DNA of 37,742 nt from Candidatus Omnitrophota bacterium (GTDB lineage: Bacteria; Omnitrophota; Gorgyraeia; Aquiviventales; Aquiviventaceae), in contig JAGVGS010000083.1 of assembly GCA_020057015.1 (NCBI GenBank), positions 1-37,742 of the forward strand, read 5' to 3'. The notes under the pieces are model-generated. The model was given only the letters and a program-made list of their open reading frames with translations, had not been told where the DNA came from and made no database searches. The translations under genes were made by a program, and so were the position numbers. Below are positions 8,700-16,140 of the stretch, piece by piece. How positions within the stretch are numbered: the stretch's first letter is position 1; each line of letters opens with the position of its first letter.

Positions 8700-9835
8700 G
8701 CGGACGTAATCGCCTCAAGCTCTTCCTCGACCACGATGGCCCGGTGCCAACTCTGCAGCGCCCGAACCACTTGGCTCCAGAAACCTTTGGGCGTCACAAT
8801 AACGTCAAAAGGCTTTCTGCGGGTGCGCACCAGCACGCGCCAGAGCGCCAGCCACGGCACCATGCGCTGTCCGCCGCAGTGCCACTGCACATCAGCATGC
8901 GGCACGATGCCTGCCGAGACACACAGCGCGCGCAGATCCGCCGCCCCACTTCTGACCGCATACGCGTACACATGCGTGCGCCGCCGCGCCAAACCTACCA
9001 ACTGCTCCAGCCATCGCCGCAATTCCGGAGAACCGGCCTGCAGCGGCTCAAACCGTGGCCACAGCACGCGCACCCGCCGTCCCCAGCGCCGCGCGCACCA
9101 GTCGCGATTGCGCGCAAAAAGCGCTTCACGTTCCGGCATCTTGCGCACGGTCTTATGCTCCGCATGGTAGACATAGGCCCCGTGGGCCACAGCGCAACGA
9201 AACCCTGCTTGCTGCACGCGCATGCAAAAATCCTCGTCTTCAAAAAAGATCCTGTCCACTTCTTCGCTAAAGCCCCCGATGCGCTGAAGCACCTCGCGCG
9301 TGATCAACATGCAAAAGCCGATGCACATTCCCACTTCGGTGTACTGGCCGGCACGCTGGCGAAGGCGCGCGGCATACGCCTCGAGCGCCTGGCCTGGGGC
9401 CGGCGCCTCGCCAAAGGTGCTGCTGCTGGGATTGATCACACCAAGATCACGGTGCGCTTGCGCCAGGGCGATCAGTTCTTCCAGCCATCCCGCCGTGAAG
9501 ATCAGATCGTTGTTCAAAATGCAGGCGTAAGGCGCGGTGGATGCCCGAAGACCCCGGTTCATGCCGCGGGGGAACCCCTCGTTGGCATCGTTCTGCAGCA
9601 GCACGACTTCCCGAATGCATCCTTGCGGCTGCACACCCTTCAGATACGTGCGGACGGCTGGTTCGCTGCCGTTATCGACAATGAAGAGCCGGCAGGGCAC
9701 TGTGGTCGCTGCAAACAGGGTCTCCAGGCAAGGCTGCGTTTCCTCGAGGTGGTTCCAGCTGAGCAGGATGAGATCGCAGACGATGCGCCGCACGTCCGCC
9801 TCCTGCGTCTGGGGATCCTCACGACCTGGAGTCAT
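8669..9835 (-). CDS. GT2 glycosyltransferase (rhamnosyltransferase-like) with extra C-terminal domain
   Basis: A 388-residue protein. Residues 18-255 form a GT-A domain: LILLSWNHLEET (22-33), IVDNGSE (52-58), the metal motif NND (108-110) and the acidic catalytic segment FFEDEDFCMR (198-207), which is typical of rhamnosyl/galactosyl GT2 enzymes. About 115 further residues (270-388) form a second globular region with HVYAYAVRSGAADLRAL and PFDVIVTPKGFW that I do not recognise. It could be a partial GT-B-like or acceptor-binding module. The ATG at 9835 forms an ATGA overlap with the epimerase gene. Next to a dTDP-rhamnose 4-epimerase-like gene, a 6-deoxy-sugar donor is plausible but inferred. 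Confidence 0.85.
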   Translation of the reverse strand: MTPGREDPQTQEADVRRIVCDLILLSWNHLEETQPCLETLFAATTVPCRLFIVDNGSEPAVRTYLKGVQPQGCIREVVLLQNDANEGFPRGMNRGLRASTAPYACILNNDLIFTAGWLEELIALAQAHRDLGVINPSSSTFGEAPAPGQALEAYAARLRQRAGQYTEVGMCIGFCMLITREVLQRIGGFSEEVDRIFFEDEDFCMRVQQAGFRCAVAHGAYVYHAEHKTVRKMPEREALFARNRDWCARRWGRRVRVLWPRFEPLQAGSPELRRWLEQLVGLARRRTHVYAYAVRSGAADLRALCVSAGIVPHADVQWHCGGQRMVPWLALWRVLVRTRRKPFDVIVTPKGFWSQVVRALQSWHRAIVVEEELEAITSACQQRSRSQS

Positions 9836-10944
9836 TGGCTCGCCAGACCGCGCGATGCCAGCTCTTGCGACGCTTGCTGCACCCGGTCCACCGAAGCTTG
9901 CGTCTTGCCCCAAGCCACGAGCTCCTCCAAGCCCTGCTTCAGCGTGGCACTGGGACGGTAGCCGAGGGCGGCGAGTTTGGTGATGTCCGCATAGCAATGC
10001 CGGATATCCCCGGCGCGATACTTCAGCGTCAGTTCCGGCTCCAGGGGCACGCCATACAACTGCGCCAGCACCCGGGCCACTTCCCCGATGCTCGTGGGCT
10101 GACCCGTTCCCACATTGAAGACTTCGTAATCCGCACGCACATCCTCCATGACGAGGAGGTTGGCGCGCACGATGTCGCGCACATGCACGAAATCACGGGT
10201 CTGCGCCCCATCTTCATACACCAATGGGCGGTGCCCATTCTTCAAGCGGGCGGAAAAGATGGCGCAGACACCTGTGTAAGGATTTGACAAGGCTTGGCGC
10301 GGCCCATACGCGTTGAAGTACCGCAGCGCCACGGTGGGGATCTGATATGCACGGCCCACCGTCAGGCATAACTCTTCTTGATCGCGCTTGGACACGGCGT
10401 ACACCGATGTCGGCTCCAGCGGCTTGCGCTCCCCTGTGGGGGCGGACGCGGCCGCCTCGCCGCAACTCGCACAGCGCATCTCCCACTCGCCGCGCTTCAG
10501 CTGTGCCAGCCCGCGCAAGGACGGCGCGATAGGGCCGCAACGCTCGCATCGGTACTGCCCCTCGCCGTAAATGCTCATGGAGCTGGCGACCACGAGCTTC
10601 TTCAGCGGCACGCGATCGTTGACGATCACATCCAGCAGGATACCCGTGCCCAGGGCGTTGGCGGCGACATAATGCTCGATCGCATACATCGATTGGCCCA
10701 CGCCCACCACGGCCGCCTCATGAAACACAACGTCGCTTTGCCGCAGCGCCTGGCGCAGCATGGCGCGATCGCGCACGTCGCCGCTTACGTATTCGGCCGC
10801 CGGGTTCAAATACTCGGGGCGGCGGCCTTCGTGCACCTGGGGATCAAAATTATCCAACACCCGCACCCGGTGGCCGCCCTGCACCAACGCGTCCACCAAG
10901 TGTGAGCCGATGAACCCAGCACCCCCGGTCACGAGGACGTGCAT
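9832..10944 (-). CDS. dTDP-L-rhamnose 4-epimerase-like SDR with zinc-ribbon insertion
   Basis: A 370-residue extended SDR. The Rossmann motif is TGGAGFIGSHL (6-16) and the catalytic pair is Tyr182/Lys186 (SVYAVSK). Between the 'SSMSIYGEG' strand (121-129) and the active site lies an insertion with two CxxC pairs (Cys133/136 and Cys158/161) that looks like a zinc ribbon. This insertion and the following FNAYGPRQALSNPYTGV stretch are characteristic of the WbiB-type dTDP-L-rhamnose 4-epimerases, which convert dTDP-L-rhamnose to dTDP-6-deoxy-L-talose. The rmlABCD genes are not in the window, so the substrate assignment rests on family resemblance. The gene overlaps the CgeB-like gene by 16 nt and the GT2 gene by 4 nt. 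Confidence 0.85.
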   Translation of the reverse strand: MHVLVTGGAGFIGSHLVDALVQGGHRVRVLDNFDPQVHEGRRPEYLNPAAEYVSGDVRDRAMLRQALRQSDVVFHEAAVVGVGQSMYAIEHYVAANALGTGILLDVIVNDRVPLKKLVVASSMSIYGEGQYRCERCGPIAPSLRGLAQLKRGEWEMRCASCGEAAASAPTGERKPLEPTSVYAVSKRDQEELCLTVGRAYQIPTVALRYFNAYGPRQALSNPYTGVCAIFSARLKNGHRPLVYEDGAQTRDFVHVRDIVRANLLVMEDVRADYEVFNVGTGQPTSIGEVARVLAQLYGVPLEPELTLKYRAGDIRHCYADITKLAALGYRPSATLKQGLEELVAWGKTQASVDRVQQASQELASRGLASQ

Positions 10945-11807
10945 GCCTGCGTGTCCTTTCCATCAACGGTCAGCGCCCTGACCAGCCCCTGCGCCGCCAG
11001 ATACGCCCAGAGTTGTTTGAACCGCTCACGATACGTATGATGTTGCCGGACGGTCTCGCACCCCCGTCGTGCGATGACGTCGCGCTCCTCGGCGTGGGTC
11101 AAATAATAGGCCACCAACCCCGGCATCTCGCGCAACGAACGGTAGGCCACAAAATGACGCCCCGCCTCCAACCCAAGCTGCGCGTAATCGTCGTCTCGAA
11201 TGGCATTCGTTACCAGCAGGCATCCCGAGGCCATCACTTCAAACGCCCGCATGTTTACGTCATCTGCTATTGAGTAATTAAAGCCGATCTTAGCCTGACT
11301 GTAAATCTCGGAAATACGCTCGTAAGGTGCGGAGCCGATCTGGCTGATCGGGTACTGCTCGCGCAGCGCTTGCAGCACAAACTTTCTCGGAATCCCGCCC
11401 TCGGTTCCGACGAACCCAATATCCCAGCGCCGCGGTCCCGGCAACGGCCGGTGCCATTCCGGATCGCAGGCCAGCGGCACCCACGCAGCCCCCAGCGCGT
11501 GCGCCGCCCGCTGATGGCAGCAACAGAGCGCCTCAAACCGCCGAGCCATGCGCCGGATCTTCCGCCAGCTATGCGGCAAGTGGGTATCAATCGCATAAAA
11601 AACCGCCGGACGGCAGTGCACGGGCAGCGGCCGTTCATAATCATCCCCATGGTCCACTCGGAGGTAGAGATCATACCCCCCAGGGATGCGGTCAGCGTCT
11701 CGCAACCACCAATGCTCCGCAGCCAAGCCCAACTGCTTTGCCGCGCGGCAAAAATAGATCCCGGTCGTCTCCGGGCGCGCACTGTCGAAGATCAGCGCCA
11801 CGCGCAT
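10929..11807 (-). CDS. CgeB-like glycosyltransferase (Glyco_trans_1_2 type)
   Basis: A 292-residue GT-B-like protein related to the CgeB/'spore maturation' glycosyltransferases common in polysaccharide clusters. Seen: an N-terminal Rossmann strand RVALIFDSARPETTG (2-16); WDIGFVGTEGG at the start of the second domain; NYSIADDVNMRAFEVMASG, the donor-binding segment with the conserved acidic residue; and a closing HHTYRERFKQLWAYL helix. It is the first gene of the left-hand operon and starts at ATG 11807, 53 nt from the divergent plus-strand gene. Transcription of the leftward operon probably starts in or just beyond that gap. Sugar specificity is unknown. Confidence 0.82.
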   Translation of the reverse strand: MRVALIFDSARPETTGIYFCRAAKQLGLAAEHWWLRDADRIPGGYDLYLRVDHGDDYERPLPVHCRPAVFYAIDTHLPHSWRKIRRMARRFEALCCCHQRAAHALGAAWVPLACDPEWHRPLPGPRRWDIGFVGTEGGIPRKFVLQALREQYPISQIGSAPYERISEIYSQAKIGFNYSIADDVNMRAFEVMASGCLLVTNAIRDDDYAQLGLEAGRHFVAYRSLREMPGLVAYYLTHAEERDVIARRGCETVRQHHTYRERFKQLWAYLAAQGLVRALTVDGKDTQACTSS

Positions 11808-11824
11808 GACCCTGCACTGCCGGC

Positions 11825-11853
11825 TTGCGCATAGGAGACGACATCCGTAGAAT
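11825..11853 (+). promoter_or_regulatory. Putative sigma70-type promoter of the plus-strand methyltransferase gene
   Basis: TTGCGC at 11825-11830 and TAGAAT at 11848-11853 are separated by exactly 17 bases, matching -35/-10 spacing. The ATG at 11861 begins only seven bases after the -10 box and has no Shine-Dalgarno in front of it, so the transcript would start at or next to the ATG and be leaderless. The opposite strand of the same gap offers only a weak -10-like TATTCT (11855-11850). Assignment is from consensus matching alone. Confidence 0.4.
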
Positions 11854-11860
11854 ACCCTGT

Positions 11861-12373
11861 ATGGAAATCCTCGATGTCGGTTGCGGCGATGCCCGCGACG
11901 CCCGCGCCACCGTCGGCATTGATCTTCGCAAGCACCCCGGCGTGGATGTGGTGCACAACCTGGAGCAGTTCCCCTGGCCCCTGCCCGAGGCGCAATTTGA
12001 CCGGGTCATTCTGCGCGATGTCATTGAGCATCTGGACGACGTTGTGGGGACGATGGAAGAGCTGCACCGCATCTGCAAGCCGCAGGGCATCATTGAAATT
12101 TGGACGCCCCATTTCGCCCATCCGAATTCCTTCCATGACCCCACGCACAAGCATCACTTTACCCTGGCCACCTTTGATTATTTTACCGGCGACCGCACCT
12201 ACCCGCGATATGTGCGCTGCCGCTTTCGCATGGCGGTCCGCCGGTTGCTCTTTGACAAACATGAATGGACAGGCCGATGCCTCGCCCGGCTCAGCGAGCG
12301 CCATTACGAAAAGCATTACTCTCACCGGTTTCCTCCACGGGGTTTGTACTTCGAACTGCTAGTGCTGAAATAG
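11861..12373 (+). CDS. Small class I SAM-dependent methyltransferase; only plus-strand gene
   Basis: A 170-residue single-domain methyltransferase. Motif I is EILDVGCGDARDA (2-14), the strand-2 acidic residue is in GIDLRKHPGVDVV (19-31), and motif IV/V appear as FDRVILRDVIEHLDD (46-60) and CKPQGIIEIWTPHFAHPNSF. A histidine-rich stretch (DPTHKHHFT) follows, as in related short glycan-cluster methyltransferases. The ATG at 11861 is preferred: an in-frame TTG at 11825 would add 12 residues before the usual start of motif I. It is divergent from the CgeB-like gene and converges on the hypothetical gene at 12291, overlapping its 3' end by 83 nt. The open frame on the opposite strand here shows no family motif. 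Confidence 0.82.
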   Translation: MEILDVGCGDARDARATVGIDLRKHPGVDVVHNLEQFPWPLPEAQFDRVILRDVIEHLDDVVGTMEELHRICKPQGIIEIWTPHFAHPNSFHDPTHKHHFTLATFDYFTGDRTYPRYVRCRFRMAVRRLLFDKHEWTGRCLARLSERHYEKHYSHRFPPRGLYFELLVLK

Positions 12374-12764
12374 CCTCACCCGACACCGGGATGCCGCCGC
12401 GCGAGAGGACGTAGCGCCCATCCGGCCCCAGCGCGATAAGCGCCAGCGGCCGGCGCAGCAGGCGGGCCAAGAGAATCCAGCGCCGCTGAGATTTCTCATT
12501 ATCAACGAGCAAGGCGCTCAGGCGTCCGATCCCAGCCAAGTACAGCGCAAGACCCAAGACCGCGGGCACAAACCACGAGCGCGGGACATCCACGATACGA
12601 ACGCCCGCGAGGGGGCGGATCAGCGGCCGCGCGGCGCCCAGGCGTCCTTTCACGACATGGTAGCAGCCCCGGCCCTCACGGCTCAGCATGATGGAGTATT
12701 CCCGGGCCGCCCGCCACTCGCGCTCTACCAACGAAAGCACAACCTGCCTAGTGGGTGCGGTCAA
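12291..12764 (-). CDS. Unrecognised 157-residue protein with central membrane segment
   Basis: I do not recognise this protein. The start is taken as TTG at 12764 because it overlaps the upstream GT9 stop as TTGA, matching the ATGA couplings of its neighbours; an ATG 25 codons later is an alternative. It has a basic N-terminal half (VEREWRAAREYSIM, YHVVKGRLGAARPLIRPLAG), one strongly hydrophobic stretch VPAVLGLALYLAGIG that could span the membrane, then LLARLLRRPLALIALGPDGRYVLSRGG and a polar tail. The last 83 nt overlap the 3' end of the plus-strand methyltransferase gene. Codon structure and coupling suggest it is translated, but the convergent overlap lowers confidence. Confidence 0.5.
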   Translation of the reverse strand: MTAPTRQVVLSLVEREWRAAREYSIMLSREGRGCYHVVKGRLGAARPLIRPLAGVRIVDVPRSWFVPAVLGLALYLAGIGRLSALLVDNEKSQRRWILLARLLRRPLALIALGPDGRYVLSRGGIPVSGEAISALAVRSTNPVEETGESNAFRNGAR

Positions 12765-13873
12765 TTCGGCGCTTCCGTCAGGAGTGCCACACAGGCCTCG
12801 ATCACCTCGGCCGCGTCGATCGTCGTGAGACACGCGCGCTCGTAAGGGCATGGGGGCAACCGGAACTGATGGTAACACGGGCGACAGGCTAACTCCATCC
12901 GGCAGACCACCCGGTGCCGAGGGTTCGTCATGGGATAGGGCCCGTAGACCACCGGATCAACAGGGCCGAATAGCGAAACAGTGCGCACCTGTTGGCTGAC
13001 CGCCAGGTGCAGTGGGCCGCCATCGTTGCAGATCACGAGGTCCAGTTCGCTCAAGAGACTGACGAATCCTCCCAGGTTGGTTTGGCCGCTTACATCCACC
13101 GCCAGGCCTTTCATCTGTTGCGCAACTTCTTGGCACGTCTGGCGATCCGCGGCCTCGCCGAACAGCAAAATGTGTGCCTGGAAGCGCTCCTGCAGGGCAT
13201 CCGCGACGGCTGCAAAGCCGGCGGCCCCCCACCGCCTGAAGGGCGCGCCGCTGCCCCAACTCACCCCGCCGGCAGGAATGATGCCCACCCGCGGCCGGTG
13301 GCGGTCCAGCTGATGCGCTGCCAGCCACTGTCTCGCCCAGTGGTGATCCGTGTCGGAGGGCTGGAATTCGAGCCGCTCATGGCTCCCCCGGACTCCGAGC
13401 CATGCCAGCAGCTCCCAGTAGAAATCGACGATATGACGGCCATGGTAGCCCTCAATATCAAACGCCTCGCTGAGAAACCTCCCGCGGGCTTTATAGTTGA
13501 AGCCCACCCGCCTCGGCACCCCCAGCAGCCGCAGCAGAAAGCTATAGCGCTCGCCGAGCGAAAGGTCGATCGCGAGGTCAAAACGCCGTCGGCGGATCTC
13601 GGAAAGCAGCTGCCCCAGGTAGGCCAATCCTCGTAGGGGCGCGCGGCGCCACAATCGGATGGCATCATCCTTCTCGTAGACAAAGACCTCGTCAACATGC
13701 GGATTGGTCTTTAGGACGGGTTCGGTCCGCCGGTTGCACAGGTAGCCCAGGAAGCTATGAGGAAAAGCCTTCCGCACCGCGCTGACGAGGGGCGTGCTGA
13801 ACAGCACATCCCCGATGCCGAACGGATTGACGATCAGAATGCGCTGCGGCGCGCTACGCGGCCTAGCCCACAT
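12761..13873 (-). CDS. GT9 glycosyltransferase (heptosyltransferase family) with C-terminal cysteine cluster
   Basis: A 370-residue GT-B enzyme of the WaaC/WaaF/WaaQ family, which adds heptose or related sugars to the LPS core in the cytoplasm. The N-terminal motif is NPFGIGDVLFSTPLV (16-30). The donor-binding segment of the second domain is ICNDGGPLHLA (281-291), then LFGPVDPVVYGP (301-312). Cys330, Cys333, Cys342 and Cys348 form a compact cysteine cluster at the C-terminus, a recurring feature of one GT9 branch and possibly a metal site. It overlaps the next GT9 gene by 11 nt and the hypothetical gene by 4 nt. The true sugar donor cannot be told. Confidence 0.88.
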   Translation of the reverse strand: MWARPRSAPQRILIVNPFGIGDVLFSTPLVSAVRKAFPHSFLGYLCNRRTEPVLKTNPHVDEVFVYEKDDAIRLWRRAPLRGLAYLGQLLSEIRRRRFDLAIDLSLGERYSFLLRLLGVPRRVGFNYKARGRFLSEAFDIEGYHGRHIVDFYWELLAWLGVRGSHERLEFQPSDTDHHWARQWLAAHQLDRHRPRVGIIPAGGVSWGSGAPFRRWGAAGFAAVADALQERFQAHILLFGEAADRQTCQEVAQQMKGLAVDVSGQTNLGGFVSLLSELDLVICNDGGPLHLAVSQQVRTVSLFGPVDPVVYGPYPMTNPRHRVVCRMELACRPCYHQFRLPPCPYERACLTTIDAAEVIEACVALLTEAPN

Positions 13874-14843
13874 AGCCCTTGACAGCCTCTAGCACCTCCT
13901 CGACACTGATGTCTTCCATGGAAGGCTTGGCGATGACGGTATGGCGTTGCCCCCAAGGGCCCCAGCGCCCTGGACCTTCGGCCGCAGCACTCGTCCCGAA
14001 CAACGCCACGACAGCGGTACCCACGGCGGCTGCTAAGTGGACCGGTCCGCTGTCATTGGAAATCAAGAGTCTCGCCTGCTGCAGGACGGCTGCCAGCTCC
14101 TGCAGGTCCAAACGGCCGACGAGATCATACACCAGGCTGTGCGATGGCACGAGTGTCGGCACGCGCGCCTGCATCGCCCGCTCACCGACAATCGCCACCG
14201 GCAGATGCCACGTCTCTGTGAGCCGGCGAATCAGCTCGGCATATCTCGCCAGGGCCCATTCTTTCTTGGCTGTTGAGGCCCATGGATGGATGACCGCCAA
14301 GTGCCCCACCCCTCTCCAGCCCTGAACCTCCAGGATCCTCTGGCTTTGCTTCATGGCATCCTCGGTAGGCCTAAGACGCCACTCCGGAAGCAATCGTAGC
14401 AGAGGATCAAACACCTGCAGCAAGGCGAGGTTGGACTCGACTTCATGCCGCCAGCCAGCCTGGCGCGTGTCTTCAAGCGTCCGGTTGAGCAGCCCACCCC
14501 ATTTTCTGCGATAGCCGACACGCAGCGGAATGCCTGCAAGCCATACCGCCAGATGCAGCTCTTTCGACGCGTTGGACACGATGGCCGCATCAAAATGATG
14601 CGCCCTCAACTGCCAGCCCAGACGCAGAGCCCGCCACCACCAGAGTCTCCGATCCCCTGGAGCGTGGGGCAGCACCCCTGCAATGCCCGGTATCGCCCGC
14701 ATGAGCTCCGCAAGCTGTGGTCGCACCAGCAAGGTGATGCGCATCTCGGGATGCCTGCCGGCCAGGGCCGCCAGGGTTGGCAGGTTAAGAATAGTTTCAC
14801 CGAGACGATCAGTGCGGAGATACACCAGCCGATCGACCCGCAT
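13863..14843 (-). CDS. GT9 glycosyltransferase (heptosyltransferase family)
   Basis: A 326-residue GT-B enzyme of the ADP-heptose:LPS heptosyltransferase family. Visible features are YLRTDRLGETILNLPTL (8-24), the acceptor-side motif of the family; HPWASTAKKEW in the inter-domain region; and ISNDSGPVHLAAAVGTAVV, the donor-binding site, followed by LFGTSAAAEGP. It is the normal length for the family and lacks the cysteine cluster of its downstream neighbour, so the two are probably not redundant. It begins 13 nt after the O-antigen ligase gene. ADP-heptose genes are not in view, so the donor remains open. Confidence 0.88.
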   Translation of the reverse strand: MRVDRLVYLRTDRLGETILNLPTLAALAGRHPEMRITLLVRPQLAELMRAIPGIAGVLPHAPGDRRLWWWRALRLGWQLRAHHFDAAIVSNASKELHLAVWLAGIPLRVGYRRKWGGLLNRTLEDTRQAGWRHEVESNLALLQVFDPLLRLLPEWRLRPTEDAMKQSQRILEVQGWRGVGHLAVIHPWASTAKKEWALARYAELIRRLTETWHLPVAIVGERAMQARVPTLVPSHSLVYDLVGRLDLQELAAVLQQARLLISNDSGPVHLAAAVGTAVVALFGTSAAAEGPGRWGPWGQRHTVIAKPSMEDISVEEVLEAVKGYVG

Positions 14844-14856
14844 CGCGGATGGCTGG

Positions 14857-16140
14857 CTAGGTCAGCTGAGCTTCTACGATGGCCGCCGGGCTTGCTGAGC
14901 CAGGCTCACGCACCGCGCTGGATTCGTGCGAGCTCGACATCCGGATCCGCTCCGCCAGGCCAAGCGCCAAGCCGGCCAGCATCCAGAATAACACCGCGTG
15001 GCGCAGTGAATAGAAGTTCGTGTCGATGCCAGCTTGAGCAAGAAAACCCACGAGTCCCGCAATGAGGGCAGCCAACAACGCCCGCAATGGTCCATCCGCT
15101 GTCCGGCGCACTTCTCGGAACAAGTATAGCCCCATCTGCGCGAGTAGCCACACAAACGCCACTAACCCGATGAGGCCGGTTTCAGCCCACATCTGTAGAT
15201 AGCAATTGTGTGCGTACCGCGGCTGTTGTTCCCCCCCCACCCAGTAACGGAGGTAATTGGCCATAAAGGTGTTCAGCCCGTGGCCGACGAGGGGCCGCGT
15301 ACGGATCATGCCCCAAGCAGCTTGCCACATGAACCATCGGTCCTGCATGCCGCGATCCACCCATCTTGTGACAGTGTGCATGCCTCCCGTCGGCACGAGG
15401 ATCGCCGCACCCAAGCCGATCCCAAGCATGAGAAAGACCATGAACGGTCCGCGCAGCCATCGACTTAACCAGAAGCCGCAACCCAGCGCGATGACAAATC
15501 CTATCCACGCGCTTTGGGCTTCAGTGCGAATCAGACAACCGGCTGCGACGCCGACCACACCCCACACTCCGACACGTGGCACACTACGGACGTGACCCGT
15601 TAGGGCGATGAGGATAGGAATTGCCACGAGTAGATACGTCCCCAAATCGATCGGGTTCTTATATGGGCCTGTCATTCGCTCATAGACTATCCAGGAATAA
15701 CCCCGCAGCAATCCCCTTCCCGTGAGTTCCTGCGTGATCCCTTCGAAGGCTACCAAAAGTGTGGACCAGGCCATGAGCATCCCGCAGCGCTCGGCGACTC
15801 CTGGCCTGACACCGAGATCAGCGACCGCCATAAAGAGGAGTAGGTATTCAAGCCACTTGTTTACGAGCCCATTCAAGCTTAGAGCCTGGTCGGTGCTCAC
15901 CAAGACTGAGAACGCGAACACGCCAACGCAACCTGCCAGAGCCCATATCACGGGTCGGACCTGCGGCCGCAACCAGAGAGTTTGCCACCGTGTGCGCGGA
16001 TTGCAACGGTCGCATAGCCACCCAAGAATGAGCAGGCTGGACGAGATCTCGGCCACTGCGTTGGAAAACGGCAGGAGCAGGAAGAGGAGAAACAAAGCCA
16101 CATATTGCACAGAGGCCGAGAGGCGGCGCAGCTCGTCCAT
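14857..16140 (-). CDS. O-antigen ligase/polymerase (Wzy_C superfamily) membrane protein
   Basis: A 427-residue polytopic inner-membrane protein with about ten to twelve hydrophobic segments, beginning VALFLLFLLLPF (14-25). The Wzy_C signature is present in the large periplasmic loop: RWFMWQAAWGMIRTRPLVGH (268-287), then GLNTF, and YAHNCYLQMWAETG (309-322) with the conserved histidine His311. These residues are typical of WaaL ligases and Wzy polymerases, which join undecaprenyl-diphosphate glycans to lipid A core or to each other at the periplasmic face. The start ATG at 16140 overlaps the upstream stop by one base (TAATG). Ligase and polymerase cannot be separated by sequence inspection. Confidence 0.87.
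   Translation of the reverse strand: MDELRRLSASVQYVALFLLFLLLPFSNAVAEISSSLLILGWLCDRCNPRTRWQTLWLRPQVRPVIWALAGCVGVFAFSVLVSTDQALSLNGLVNKWLEYLLLFMAVADLGVRPGVAERCGMLMAWSTLLVAFEGITQELTGRGLLRGYSWIVYERMTGPYKNPIDLGTYLLVAIPILIALTGHVRSVPRVGVWGVVGVAAGCLIRTEAQSAWIGFVIALGCGFWLSRWLRGPFMVFLMLGIGLGAAILVPTGGMHTVTRWVDRGMQDRWFMWQAAWGMIRTRPLVGHGLNTFMANYLRYWVGGEQQPRYAHNCYLQMWAETGLIGLVAFVWLLAQMGLYLFREVRRTADGPLRALLAALIAGLVGFLAQAGIDTNFYSLRHAVLFWMLAGLALGLAERIRMSSSHESSAVREPGSASPAAIVEAQLT

Noticed and set aside
7644-9170. A 508-codon plus-strand frame
   Set aside because: It runs opposite parts of three GT2 genes with clear catalytic motifs. Its product is Ser/Arg/Thr-rich with no domain.
8690-9961. A 423-codon plus-strand frame
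   Set aside because: It is antisense to the rhamnosyltransferase-like gene and shows no recognisable motif.
11792-12325. A 177-codon minus-strand frame opposite the plus-strand methyltransferase
   Set aside because: The plus-strand frame has a full SAM-binding motif and acceptor motifs. The opposite frame has none.
12374-12410. Weak hairpin CCCG-ACAC-CGGG after the plus-strand methyltransferase as a terminator
   Set aside because: The stem is only four base pairs with no T run, and it lies inside the coding frame of the opposing gene.
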